A stretch of DNA of 64,000 nucleotides from the NCBI GenBank assembly GCA_013365365.1, contig JABVXU010000222.1:23449-87448 (forward strand), written 5' to 3'. This document shows, piece after piece, positions 35,888 through 46,859 of the stretch. Each line of letters opens with the position of its first letter. Position 1 is the first letter of the stretch. The notes beneath the pieces were generated by a model that ran no database searches, was not told the DNA's origin, and worked only from the letters and a program-made list of their open reading frames with translations. The translations under genes and the position numbers were made by a program. This stretch comes from Cruorifilaria tuberocauda (lineage: Eukaryota; Nematoda; Chromadorea; Rhabditida; Onchocercidae).

Positions 35888-38800
35888 CTAGAAGAGTTTT
35901 GCTTTTCGTTTCAGATTAATTCTTTTCCATTCCGGTAATTTGTAGAACTCGATTGGACTCATGCTGAATGTCTCTTCAAACTGGTTTCTGTTTAAGTGTC
36001 GTTCAAGATGTGCGCGATCCACATCATCTGGCAACTTCTTGTTGGATGTTTGTAACACGTTTAGTGGATAAATTTTTGCCGGTTTACTCATATCTGGCAG
36101 CGAACTTCTCAAATTATTACGACTCTCGCCTGTACCAGTACCGTTTCTGGTACAAGTACGATAGTCATCTGGCAGAGTGCCACCACGTCCAACCAGTGAT
36201 TCTGAAAAAATCAATTCTGAGAAAATACAATTCTGTTGAACTTTTAGAAAGTTTAAGATGATTTTCCGAATTTCGCGCAGTGAACAAACTAAAAACTGCA
36301 ACAAGGTTCATTTTCCGAGTTTTCAAAGTAGTAACTTTCAGTCGTTAACCGCTTGCTCTCTACTCAGTTTATTACGTGGTAAGCAGATAAGTTATACAAG
36401 TATTTCCTTATGAGGCTATCAGCACAAAATTATCCAAATTGTTCAATTAACTCGCGTTTTTGTTATTAGTCATCAAATCATGAGAGTTCGCAATTCATAA
36501 ATTCTCATAGCAATCGTGTCTGCTAAATTTGGTATTTTTGAATCAAGCAGAGATTCAGATTTCAACTAAAAATCTGTCTCCCATCAATTTTTTTTAGATG
36601 CAGTTTTTAACCACACTTCGAAAACCAAAACAATTTTGTATCGGGTTGTCCCTTAATAAAGGATATTTTACACTCCTGTCGACGAAAGGTTAATCGTGAA
36701 ATCAAGATCACAGAGTTCATTTCCCATTATAATGGCAGCTGGTAACTACTACATCAAAAGAATTATATCCCTATAATAGATATCAACACAGAAAACAACG
36801 AGAACCCCAAAATCGAGTTTTTATTTATTATTATTCTTGTTTGGGATTTTTGGCACTGATTAAGATTACGATGCGAACCAACTTTTCAGACAACTAATTT
36901 ATGATTTATGATAACATTTTTGGTATTCGGTAATACTTGTGATGAATAATTAAGATCATCTATGATCAGTATGCCAATAATCGAGAGCTTTACATTTCAA
37001 GTTACATTGGTAAACATACGAAGACAATACTTTTAGAAGCATCTTCCAACGAAATGTATAGCATGCAATTATAGATTTCAAATTAATAAAACTTAAACTT
37101 ACGATCAGAAAAGTGGGAACTAATTGTTGTGTTGAGACCATCCAAGGAAATATTTTGGCCATATTGATAACCATCTGGTAGCGTCGCTGATCGACCAACT
37201 ATGTCAACGTATGATCTCGGAATGTGAAAAAACGGTATTGATGTAGTCGCCGCTTTATCTGTTTGCCTTTGCCAATAAATCCATGGTTTCGGTCGATTAA
37301 CATGGCGCGACGGAGCTAAATAAGTTATGCAGTTTTCAATTTATACGGACTACGAGCAGGAAGAACATTTGGATATATAAACTTGCATGCATTTACTGGA
37401 GTGTCATAGCGAAATCGCAAATGCGGCATCTTCTTGGCAGATGGTGTACGGCTTGCATTTCTTGGATCCCAGTGTAGTGGCAATCTGGAATGACAGTGAA
37501 AGGTGATCACATAGAGTATTTAGTTACTGAAAAACAAAAGCTCCGGATGAAGCAAATAATAAATTGAAAGCGCAGCAAATAATAAATACAAAATAAAAAG
37601 AAGGAAAATTCACTACTATATAACAAGGAAAAATTATTGTATATGACAAAGAATGCGAATAATTTCAACGAACTCTACTACCACAAATTACGGATTGAGC
37701 AAGTTTCGGTAAATGGACCAAAATAAACCTTTGTTTTTTATGCACTTCTTCGAGATTCTGTTTGATAACACGAGCAATTGACGAATCTTTGTCATATGTA
37801 TCTAATTGCTCCACTGCCCGTCGTAGTTTCTCATCATCAATTCGATCTGACTGATCATAATCATCTTCATCATCGTCATTTTCAATAGACGACCATGAAA
37901 GATGGCGCTTAACATCTTAAAAGCGGTGTTTAAAACTCAACAGAAACAACATATTAGTAATATATAATGAGAAGCGTATTTCGTCTCTCAATCGCGATCA
38001 AGACCTAAAGTGAAAATGAGTTTCACTTTCCTTTTCATATATAATAGAAAAAATGAAAATGGACATTATACTTTTGAATGATAAAACCTCAAAATGAATA
38101 TGATATCAGAACCTTAAAAGCTCCGCAAATAAAATTTGACAGTTCAAGTGATCACTGTTTAAGCGAAGCTAAACAATGAACATTTTTTTTGAGCTTCTAG
38201 GACTAGGGAAAGCACACAAAAAATTTCCAAAAACCCCAACTAATAAATCAATGTTTTTTTTCTAACCTATACATATACTTTCAACCTATACTTTTCACCT
38301 ATATTTTCTAACTGAACTTCGGACCCATAAAAATATATGAAACGTGAGAAGAGCTGAAAAATTCCTTTTCAGCTGTTATAAAATCTGATCACTGTCGAAG
38401 TGATATTAATTTCTAATGAATTTTCAAGAAATTCATCTCTATTCATACAAAAAAAACAAACCGTCGAGTGCATAAGGGTACGGTGGCGCTGGAAAATCTG
38501 CTCGTTCAATAGGTGGAATGATACCGGGTTCCGGAGCATGTCCAGCCGGATAATGGGCCATCTCAATCGGTTCTTCATTATCCATATGCGGTGATCGCGG
38601 ACGTGGAGTACTTTTTTCGAGATCTTCTGCTGAAAAAAAATTTCACACTGATATATAGTGTTTTTACAGGTTTCCTATATTTTAAAATACTGACCAAATA
38701 TTTAAAAAAGTAAAACGCACTCAATCGTTGCATTCCTGTTTTCAACATCGAAAGCCGTGATTTACGGATCTTAACTGGACCTGGAAAAAAAAAGGCATGG

Positions 38801-41497
38801 AAATGCACTTCTTATTCATGCAGATACGCGAAGCCGTATGGATACACGAGTTCTAATCAATACACCAACAGAAATACATGAATCTGATATGAAATTAAAC
38901 GTATTTACTTACCTTGAGGAGTATGAAACTGAGTAGGCTGCGGTGGATGGGGTGGAATTGGTTGCTTTAAATATGTTTGTTCAGCTTCTGGCAAGAGATA
39001 CATATACGTCAAATGCTGACCAAAATGGGAATGATATTTTGGCTCTTCACGAGCATCGCCTGTATGACTTGTTGGCTAAAAACATGAAAATGAAACCAAT
39101 GACTGAATCATGATCATTTAGCATATCTAGCAAAGACAGCATTTCATTCCAAGATACGATAGGCAAAAATGAACGGCTATATGTCCAATACATTATAGAC
39201 CATAATCATTGGGTGATAGATACACTCGAGTTGATTGTTATATTATTAATTTCGACTGTTACATTTTCCTTAAGAAAAAAACTAAGACATCTTATGATAT
39301 ATTATATCATCTTATGATCTTATGTTATATATATATATATATATAACAAAGTTTTAATGATCCATAAAAACATTATAGACAAAGAGCTAAAGCATGTGCA
39401 AAACAATGCCATGCTTGCAGGCTATCAAATATTTATCTAATCTGCAAAATCCTACTTAGAAATAACTCAATCCAGCAATCCAGCAACATAAGTACAAAAC
39501 ATATCAAAATGACTTACCGCAATATTTTCTGTCACTTTTGTATGCTCGCAACCTGGATGCCAGATTTCATCACCTTGCATGTACATTTCCTGTCCATCGC
39601 CAAAGCGTTCACCACAACGTGAGCAACGAGCACAAGTTGGATGAAACTTGTAACCTCCAGCCTAGAGTTACATATATGAAAATACTACACAGACTATTAT
39701 CAATATTTAAACTTGAGCAAATTTAGTCTTAACTTGGTTCATTTTTTACTACATCATCATAACACTTTCGTTTTTAGGCTTTATAAATTAAACATATATC
39801 GCTGACGTCTTAAGATCATTGAACTTTCTGCAGATCATGCGTATTTCAAAACATTTGAAAACATTCACCTGCAATACTTTTCCGGCAATGTACTTATCAC
39901 ACTCATAGCATCGGACACCATATTTCATATTGTAATCTCGAATACAAAGTGGTTTGCTATCGTGTATCATGTACTCCCCTTGAAGTACAGTGGCACATTC
40001 AGAACATTTAAAACACCAAACATGCCACTGTTCTTCAAGCGCCAGCAATATCTGACCGCTTTGCAATGGCTGTCCACAAGATGCACATCCTAAAAAATAC
40101 TGAAATTCAGTGAAAATTATTTCCTAACGCCAACATAAACTCACCAAAATATAGATAAAACCACATGAAAACCATAAATCAAGAGCAAAAGAGACAAAAA
40201 CGTGATCTGAAATTAAACCAAAACTAATTTGATGAAAATGTAAAATACCTGCAGGAGAGGCGAGAGGAGATAAAGGATGCGTTGGTGGGGTAATCGGGGA
40301 CGCAGGCGACAACGAAGTTTCATCAATATGCTTTAGACCTTGCTGTTCAGCTTTCACTTTCAAAGGCACTGATAAAGCTCGAAAATCTTCAGCACACAAA
40401 AACTGTCCTTCTGAACCCGTATAATATCCAGTTTCCCTCAATGATCTTGAGCATTCTACAAAACCATTTTTTTTAACTTTCTTAGTATAAATATCGAATA
40501 AAGTGAAACAATGGTGGAAAACTTCATGAACCGATTTAATTTCCAAACAAATTCAAAATAAAAGAATAAGGGCAAAATAGTACCATGAAATCAGAAACAA
40601 CAATGAAATAATACTTTCGAATGATATAGGAAAAAATAAAAAAGGAATACTACGGAACTTTAAAAAGTATTAAAATATCTTAACCATCATCATCAAGACT
40701 TACTATAAATTCTTTTGCTGAAGAATTTTAGACATTTCGCGCCTACCTATGGATGGTTTATCTCAAACAGAAGAAATCAAAAAGAGCCATAAATCACTTC
40801 CTAAATGAAAACTTATAGGGATTAACTGACAAAATACTGAAAAACAAAACTAGGAGAATTATTACTTAGAAATCCTTAATCAGTTTTTCCATTCTTTAGA
40901 AAATAAAGAGATCTTTTTGTTTCTGTGTGCGTGCACTACAAATTCCGAAGCAATCTCTTTGTCTCAAACAAACGAACAACTGGGCAAATATTTCCTATCA
41001 GCTACTCATTTTAGGCAATGTAAAAGATGTATATAGAAATCTAAGCACTAAGAAACAACTACCTCTACTTGAAAATCAAATTACCTTTGAAAAAAAAGAA
41101 CAGAAAGCGACTATAAACAATTATCTAAATTGTTTATCAATGGTGTTTCAAGACTTGAGGTAAAACGAGCATAAAAAAGTTTACTTGAAACCTCCGATTC
41201 ATATTACACTTTAGTAGTGGAGCTGAAATCCGCCAGTTGAAAACATATTGTTATAAAGTCAACAAAACTTCTCAATTCAAGAAGTTACAGAAGCAGCTCT
41301 TACTCGACAAATACCGATTTCATTTGCAAAAAACACGGAAAAATTTCTTGTAATTCTTATGTCTGCATTTTCCCCAAGACAAATTGGATACAATGACTTA
41401 CTCGCACATTTAAAACACGAAATATGAATGTATTTTTCGCCTTCCGCCTTCAGAATTTCGCCAATACACTTCTTTCTGCATACATAACACTTTTTTC
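35888..41497 (-). CDS. unc-115: UNC-115/abLIM actin-binding LIM protein (5' end not found)
   Basis: Actin-binding adaptor acting downstream of Rac in axon guidance. Exons read downward from 41497. Three LIM domains are visible: LIM1 (KKCYVCRKKCIGEIL to CSRSLRETGYY, split at 41.4/40.45 kb), LIM2 (QSGQILLALEEQWHVWCFKC, 40.07-39.9 kb) and LIM3 (VRCYECDKYIAGKVLQ plus AGGYKFHPTCARCSRCGERF, to 39.54 kb). Linker exons follow: HLTYMYLLPEAEQTYLKQP (39.05 kb), PIERADFPAPPYPYALDG (38.5 kb), an acidic exon with QLDTYDKDSSIARVIKQNLE (37.8 kb), and VGRSATLPDGYQYGQ (37.15 kb). The last exon (about 36205-35888) carries VGRGGTLPDDYRT and a complete villin headpiece ending LPEWKRINLKRKAKLF. Three LIM domains rather than four match nematode UNC-115. 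Exon 1 lies upstream and was not located; a candidate coding stretch at 42316-42363 (MQDEREPIRFQMIERR) is out of phase. Confidence 0.92.
39326..39346. repeat. TA dinucleotide microsatellite
   Basis: About ten TA units within an intron of the UNC-115 gene, preceded by a short palindromic stretch (TGATATATTATATCA, near 39295). Likely neutral. Confidence 0.8.
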
Positions 41498-42924
41498 CTG
41501 TAAAAAAAATATAATCAATAAAATCTTTGTAAATTCGACAAAGAGTAGTGATATGAAACTATAAAGCATGCGCTCCAGTTCTAGAAGCCATAGAAGAGAT
41601 ACATTTAGAGAAAGTACTTGTATTCTAACAAATTTCATCATTTAAGGTAAAGGAATCACTACTATGTTCATGTTAGCTGCTCTGGCAGCGAGACATCACT
41701 GAAGAGATGGAAATACGAAAGGATATATAGCCATGACTAATAATCAAACCAAGTATCCTCAACAGAATATGGAGGAGAATCGATGTTTCAGGCTGAGTTA
41801 ATAAATACAAAATCTTAATAATTTTGGAAGGACATGGGAAAATGGAGAGATTAAGAGGGAGAGCGTGAACTGTTTATGCGTTAATCCTCCAAAGAAGTAA
41901 AAAGAAGTTTGAGTGAGTTAAGTAACTGGTATTATAACTGCCGGTTTTCATCAACAAAGGTTAAAGGTAGCAAATGAGACAGGAATGGGTGAGGAGTGTT
42001 GGCCATTCCTGGTTTGAAATGAATTATTATCACTGATCAGAATTTTGAAGGTAAGTCAAACTAACCCATGACGCGGAGACAAGGAGAGACAACGGGACAC
42101 TTTCACTCGACTGGATGGACGGCAGATCACTTGTCGTCCGCTTCGAACCGCCGTGGATGTGGGATGCAGCAGTGGCACACACACAGAGAGCCTATTGAAA
42201 GACGACGACGACAGCACAGGCTGCCCCTAAAATCGATCAATGAATGTTATTGGTTGCAGTAAGAAGATGGGAGAGTTAGCTGCAACAATAATCAAAAAGT
42301 GCAGTAATTCGGCCTTATCACCTCCTCTCGATCATTTGGAATCGTATCGGTTCTCGTTCATCTTGCATACCAAAGACGGTTGATCAACACTTATAAATGC
42401 TTTAATACCATCATGATTAGTGGGCAGTCAGCTGGACTATGGCTTATACAAGTAATGAATGCTTGTAAAAGTGAGGGAAAAGCTAAGATTACCTTCCAGT
42501 TTTCACGGTGTACTTGAGCAATAAGATATAGCAAATAGACAAATGCTGCCTACAGCATTGCATGTGTTTCTCCGCACACTCTTGTCCACTAAATGTGAGT
42601 ACATCGGGGACAGAACATCTCTCTAATCTGTCAGGTATTTCATCATTATTAATTTATTAACTCATGTTTAGAACGTTACAGGTAGCCTGCCTGACATTAG
42701 ATCCGAAGTAATCTTGACCATGGGCACTTAATTTATTCTAATTCAGCTTGACTAGCCAACACACATTCCGTTTATTTACACTGACTGATAAACTTGAATC
42801 TGCGTAAATTTCAAAACAGTTTCATTATCATTCCTTTATTAATTTTCTCCCTACTTATCCGCCTTTCGAATCACATAGATTGCTTGGTTGATTGCAAGGT
42901 ATTTTATTTCAGGTGGAACGGATA
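41498..42924. promoter_or_regulatory. Divergent region between UNC-115 and LMW-PTP with a GC-richer patch
   Basis: Probably contains the UNC-115 5' exon or exons and promoter, and the promoter of the plus-strand phosphatase gene. A patch at about 42060-42240 is clearly richer in G and C than the surroundings, with a CGACGACGACG run, and could be a promoter core or an untranslated first exon. The 64-codon plus frame across it (arginine- and histidine-rich) is probably a by-product of composition. Confidence 0.45.
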
Positions 42925-44280
42925 ATGACAAGCGCTGATTGTGGGAAGAAAAGTGTTCTCTTTGTATGCTTAGGTAAGTACACATATTTGAACAACTTTA
43001 TAGGTATGCATGCATTTTAATCGTAAGAGTTAAATCATATATCAATGTGATGACATCACCATAGGAACCTTCTCACTAACATTCCTAACCATACCAAACA
43101 TGTGAGAAAGCAATCTCAAATCGCGAAGCAGAGTGAATAACTACTTATTACCATGTATAATTTAAATTCGTAGTGCAGGAAACATTTGTCGGTCACCGAT
43201 GGCCGAGGGAATTTTTTTGAGTCTCATTAAAAAGAAAGGTCTTATCGATAAATGGATTGTGGATAGTGCTGCGATTATGAGTCTTCATATTGGTAAATCT
43301 CCGGATAAAAGAACGATGACAACACTGGGTGTTCATGGAATAACAGATTACAAACATACAGTTCGTCAGGTTTATTTCAATTATTAATTTATTTCTTTCC
43401 ACTCCACGAGAAGGAAGAACTTGTGCGCTGATTCTAGAGTTTTCCATACAAAAAATATATATTCTGATACGAAAGTTTTTCAGGTGACTGACGCTGACTT
43501 CCATGATTTCGACCATATATTTGGTATGGACGACGAAAATATTAAGTAAATTCAACGCTTTTTTGTGAGAAAAAAATGTATTTCATTATGGAAAGCAATT
43601 TTAATGTCGTAAGTAAAAAACACGTGGGAGAGTAGAAGGAGCGCAAGAGGTTAAAATCAGAAAGAATATGAAAATTATTTGGAATGAAGGGCGCTCTGGT
43701 GTTTTTTCTTGATTCGCTTTTTTTTGCATTTTCAGAGAATCCCTACAACGTCACTTGCTATGAAGATATTTTTAAGAGTTCTTTACGCATTTCATGAGGT
43801 GCATGCATTACATTCACTTTTTTTCAAACTTACCTCTTTACAGAAGAGGTAAGCAGATAATCAGCAATGAGCATTATCCTTAAATTAATGTGAGCAGCTC
43901 ATTTGTGCATGTCTATTAGCGTTTTATATTCTCAGAGATCTGAACAATTTACGAGGAAATACAAAAAGCAAAGCAACCGTCGAATATCTAGGAAGATATG
44001 ATCCAAAGGGCGTTTTGGTCATACCAGATCCTTTTTACAGTTGCGGAGTGCAAATGTTTGAAAAAGTGATTAATTTTTTATCGATAGCTCTATTTCTGTG
44101 TTTGTTATTACACTGGTATTCATCACTCAGCTGTCATTTCGGATTTTAAGTAATATAAAATTCTACATATGTTATAAAAGTAAAAGACTATTTGTTTCGG
44201 CTTGTTGTTATTAATTATGTTTCCAGGTTTACGAACAGTGTTTGAGGTGTTGTGAAGCGTTTCTGGAAAGAAACTCATGA
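42925..44280 (+). CDS. ACP1: Low-molecular-weight protein tyrosine phosphatase
   Basis: Cytosolic class II cysteine phosphatase that removes phosphate from phosphotyrosine. Five exons join in phase: 42925-42973, 43179-43369, 43484-43545, 43936-44065 and 44227-44280, giving 161 residues, the usual family size. The P-loop CLGNICRSP (C-X5-R-S, with the catalytic cysteine at the exon 1/2 junction) follows VLFVCLG near the N-terminus. The substrate-loop and general-acid regions are intact: DSAAIMSLHIGK, GMDDENIKDLNNL, and IPDPFYS, whose aspartate matches the catalytic DPYY motif. The end reads VYEQCLRCCEAFLERNS, closely like animal members. TATTTCAG 13 bases before the ATG looks like a trans-splice acceptor. 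It is followed on the same strand by PTRHD1. Confidence 0.96.
43829..43853. repeat. 10-bp perfect inverted repeat in an intron
   Basis: CTTACCTCTT and its exact reverse complement AAGAGGTAAG are separated by five bases (TACAG), in the third intron of the phosphatase gene. The right arm contains a splice-donor-like GAG|GTAAG that the hairpin would hide. It may be accidental. Confidence 0.7.
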
Positions 44281-45113
44281 TTTTATAATCTAATTTTCCA
44301 AAAAATTGCCTATATTATTTGTTTTCACACGTCTTACTTTACCTGATTTTCATCCATTTTTTTCATAATTGAATGAATTACAGTGTATGGACACTGGTAC
44401 TTGTGCATGTTTTGTTTTTTGACCATCGTTTTTGAATTTTATGCTCAATCTATTTGTAGAGGTTTTTTGGAAATCAAGAAGACTTTGGAGGAAAATGAGC
44501 AGAAAAACAGTTGCTAGATATCTCATTAAGAGTGATTCGAATATATGTATATATAATATGCCAAAAAATCGTTAAAAAATAGAAATTTCGGAACATCAGG
44601 GCTAACGTTCTGAAAACTTTTTGCTAGACATATGTATTATTTATGTTGTCATATAGTTCATTATTTCGTATATGTTATTGCCTTATTTTTTGTTGCTGTT
44701 CTTCGCTGTTCCTTTTTTTTCTTTTGTTGATTAAAGTAAATTTTTTGCTAGATTTCTGATATTTAGTACGTTTCTGCTTCAGATAGTTTTTATACCGTTT
44801 TATTTTTCATCTATCAGATACTTCACGATAAGCAGGACATGATCTGAATTAGGAAGTAATTCATTGTTGACTATCCGGTGAGGATATTAGAACACAGGCA
44901 CTGTAGTGTTAATTAGTTATAACTGTAGAGTAATGACTTCCGAAATCTCCGGCTTTAAAGGATTTGAAAGAGCCTGAGACAAAGATGTTCAGAGCATCAA
45001 ACTTTTTCAATTAATGGTGTCCTTGTGGAAATGTGGTCGATGAAAAGTACTATCCTACATAAGTCGTTCGAGGAGTATATAGACATAATTTGCCGCACAT
45101 TTATTTGCAGAAA
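44281..45113. other. Region between LMW-PTP and PTRHD1
   Basis: 833 bases without a supported gene, holding the phosphatase 3' untranslated region. TTATTTGCAG ends three bases before the next ATG, as for a trans-spliced downstream gene. Long T-rich runs at 44700-44760. The gap is long for a classical nematode operon, so separate promoters are also possible. Confidence 0.45.
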
Positions 45114-45718
45114 ATGCCTAGTTTTGATTCACGGATAATGTACCTGATAATGAGATTTGATCTTATCAGTGATTTAAAGTGGTCGATTGGCGCAGTTGCA
45201 ACACAGGCTGCACATGCCGCAACTGCATGCATATGGACATTTCGTGAAGATAGTGAAGTGATGGAATACATGAACGATATCTCTCACTTAAGAAAGGTCG
45301 CACTGAAGGTAATCTTCTTGTTTTATCGCAATGAAACGGTAAGTATATGAAGTTGAAGAATGGACACACGTTGATTCCGAGGCAACGGTTCGGTGTTTTG
45401 TCGAGTTTTGTGTCATGTTTTTGCCTGAATTTTTATGTTCTGGTCGCTATTTCATCTTTTTTATCCGAGTTCACTGCTTTCTTCAATATGCCAACGGAAA
45501 GAAAGATTAACTGGGATTTCGATTTCAAACACTGAATAACAAAAGCAATTTTGTAGGTACCGAACGAAAGTGAATTACGAAATGTCGAGAAAAGGTTACA
45601 AGACAGTAATATTGATTATTATTTATGGACGGAAGACAGTATGGCTGTGTGCATTGCTCTCAAACCACAATTCAAAAGCTTTGTTGAACAGCATGTGAAA
45701 CATTTGAAACTCTTTTAA
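45114..45718 (+). CDS. PTRHD1: PTRHD1-type peptidyl-tRNA hydrolase domain protein
   Basis: Member of the Pth2 superfamily. Pth2 enzymes release peptides from peptidyl-tRNA; the exact substrate of PTRHD1 is not well defined. Two exons, 45114-45308 and 45557-45718, join in phase 0 to give 118 residues. The sequence shows the family core: YLIMRFDLISDLKWSIGAVATQ then AAHAATACIW (lysine and histidine positions of the Pth2 fold), LRKVALKVPNE, and NIDYYLWTEDSMAVCIALKP near the C-terminus, ending with KHLKLF. The start is chosen by a TTGCAG acceptor three bases upstream and matches the family length. Same strand as the phosphatase 0.8 kb upstream. Confidence 0.92.
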
Positions 45719-46019
45719 ATGAAATACTTCAGTTTCCTAATTGACCTTATTCAAAATTATGTTAATCTTAATGATATTGCAATGAATGAATATTTCTGCA
45801 AGATTTTGGTATAACACATTTTATTCGGCGATGAAATGGAAATATATTGCTTACTGAAAGTTGGATTAAACATGAAGTTGTTCCAATTTTTTTCATTGAA
45901 GATTCACTTTTTGTTATGAACGGAATGAATAAAGAATATGAGTTGTCATTTTTCTTTCAAAATCAGCCAGCGTTTATGTTTCAAATATGGTACTGTCTCT
46001 TCCTTTGACCATCTTGCAG
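45719..46019. other. Region after PTRHD1
   Basis: Short AT-rich region containing the PTRHD1 3' untranslated region. An open plus-strand frame begins near 45943 and runs into the next candidate. Nothing definite. Confidence 0.4.
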
Positions 46020-46859
46020 ATGAGGAATCCTACTTTTTGTCAATTAACATCGGACGATACGCTAAATTTTCATCCGCAAACATCCCCTACGCTTTATTTA
46101 AACAGTAGATATTATGATACATACGCTGCTCATTTGTATACCATCTAGCTTCAACGCTTCAAGCTTTCAGCTGATTTATTTCAATTTTATTCTTTCGAAG
46201 ATGTCTATGGTCAGTCTTATTCTATGCTCAAGAGGAAAATCATTAGCATCCCCCTTGAAGTGACGATGTTTTCTGCTTCAAACTTGTGGGGAACTATTCA
46301 TAGTACTGAAATTGAATGGATCAACATCGAAAAATATTTGTAAGTGAAGGTAACTTATTTATCAAAACTAGAATCTATCTACCGTTTTCATTAAAAATCC
46401 AAGGTAGTTTACAGTTTCGTTTACTGAAAAGGTATGCATTTTGGGGAAGCTTCCTTTCGCGGATATAGTGAATACCTAAAGATCATGCACTGAACAAAGG
46501 GCTCACTTCGAATCGCCAGTCCAATACGTTGTACAAATGAATTTGAATTGGTCATAATTGTTGTTTATTCGGTTTCTTCTGGTCTTTCTTCTTGGATATT
46601 ACCACCGATTATCGTAATCGAAGTTCTTTCTCTTGTTTGCTTTGCCCCGATTGTCGTTCTCATATCGAATACTTCACTGCTGTCGAAGGATCTCGAAGAT
46701 CGGTCTCAAATGTTGCTTTGGTCTCGACTAGCCCTGTATCGAATTTCCCCCCATGAAATTTCTGCTCGAATTCATCCTCTTTTGCCCCCTCCTGATCTTG
46801 TTTATTCGCTACCCCCTTTTCTTTTCCCTCTTCCGAAGGTTTTTTTATGCCGTACCTGA
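46020..46859 (+). CDS. Unrecognised membrane-protein candidate, two exons
   Basis: One frame is open from an ATG directly after TTGCAG (46020) through a single in-frame TAG (46146-46148) to a strong donor TTT|GTAAGTG at 46339. The part after the TAG (46149-46339) reads LQRFKLSADLFQFYSFEDVY and IPLEVTMFSASNLWG. It could start at the acceptor ATCTAG formed by that stop. It joins in phase (phase 2) to 46520-46859, which encodes two hydrophobic helices (VIIVVYSVSSGLSSWILPP, IEVLSLVCFAPIVVLI), a polar segment with LLSKDLEDRSQM, and a proline-rich end. The GC content is higher than the flanks. The 5' exon or exons are missing. Not recognised. A minus-strand frame over 46660-46899 (highly charged) is the competing reading. 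Confidence 0.35.

Noticed and set aside
43193..43555. 120-codon minus-strand frame
   Set aside because: It is antisense to two exons of the tyrosine phosphatase, which is clearly the real gene.
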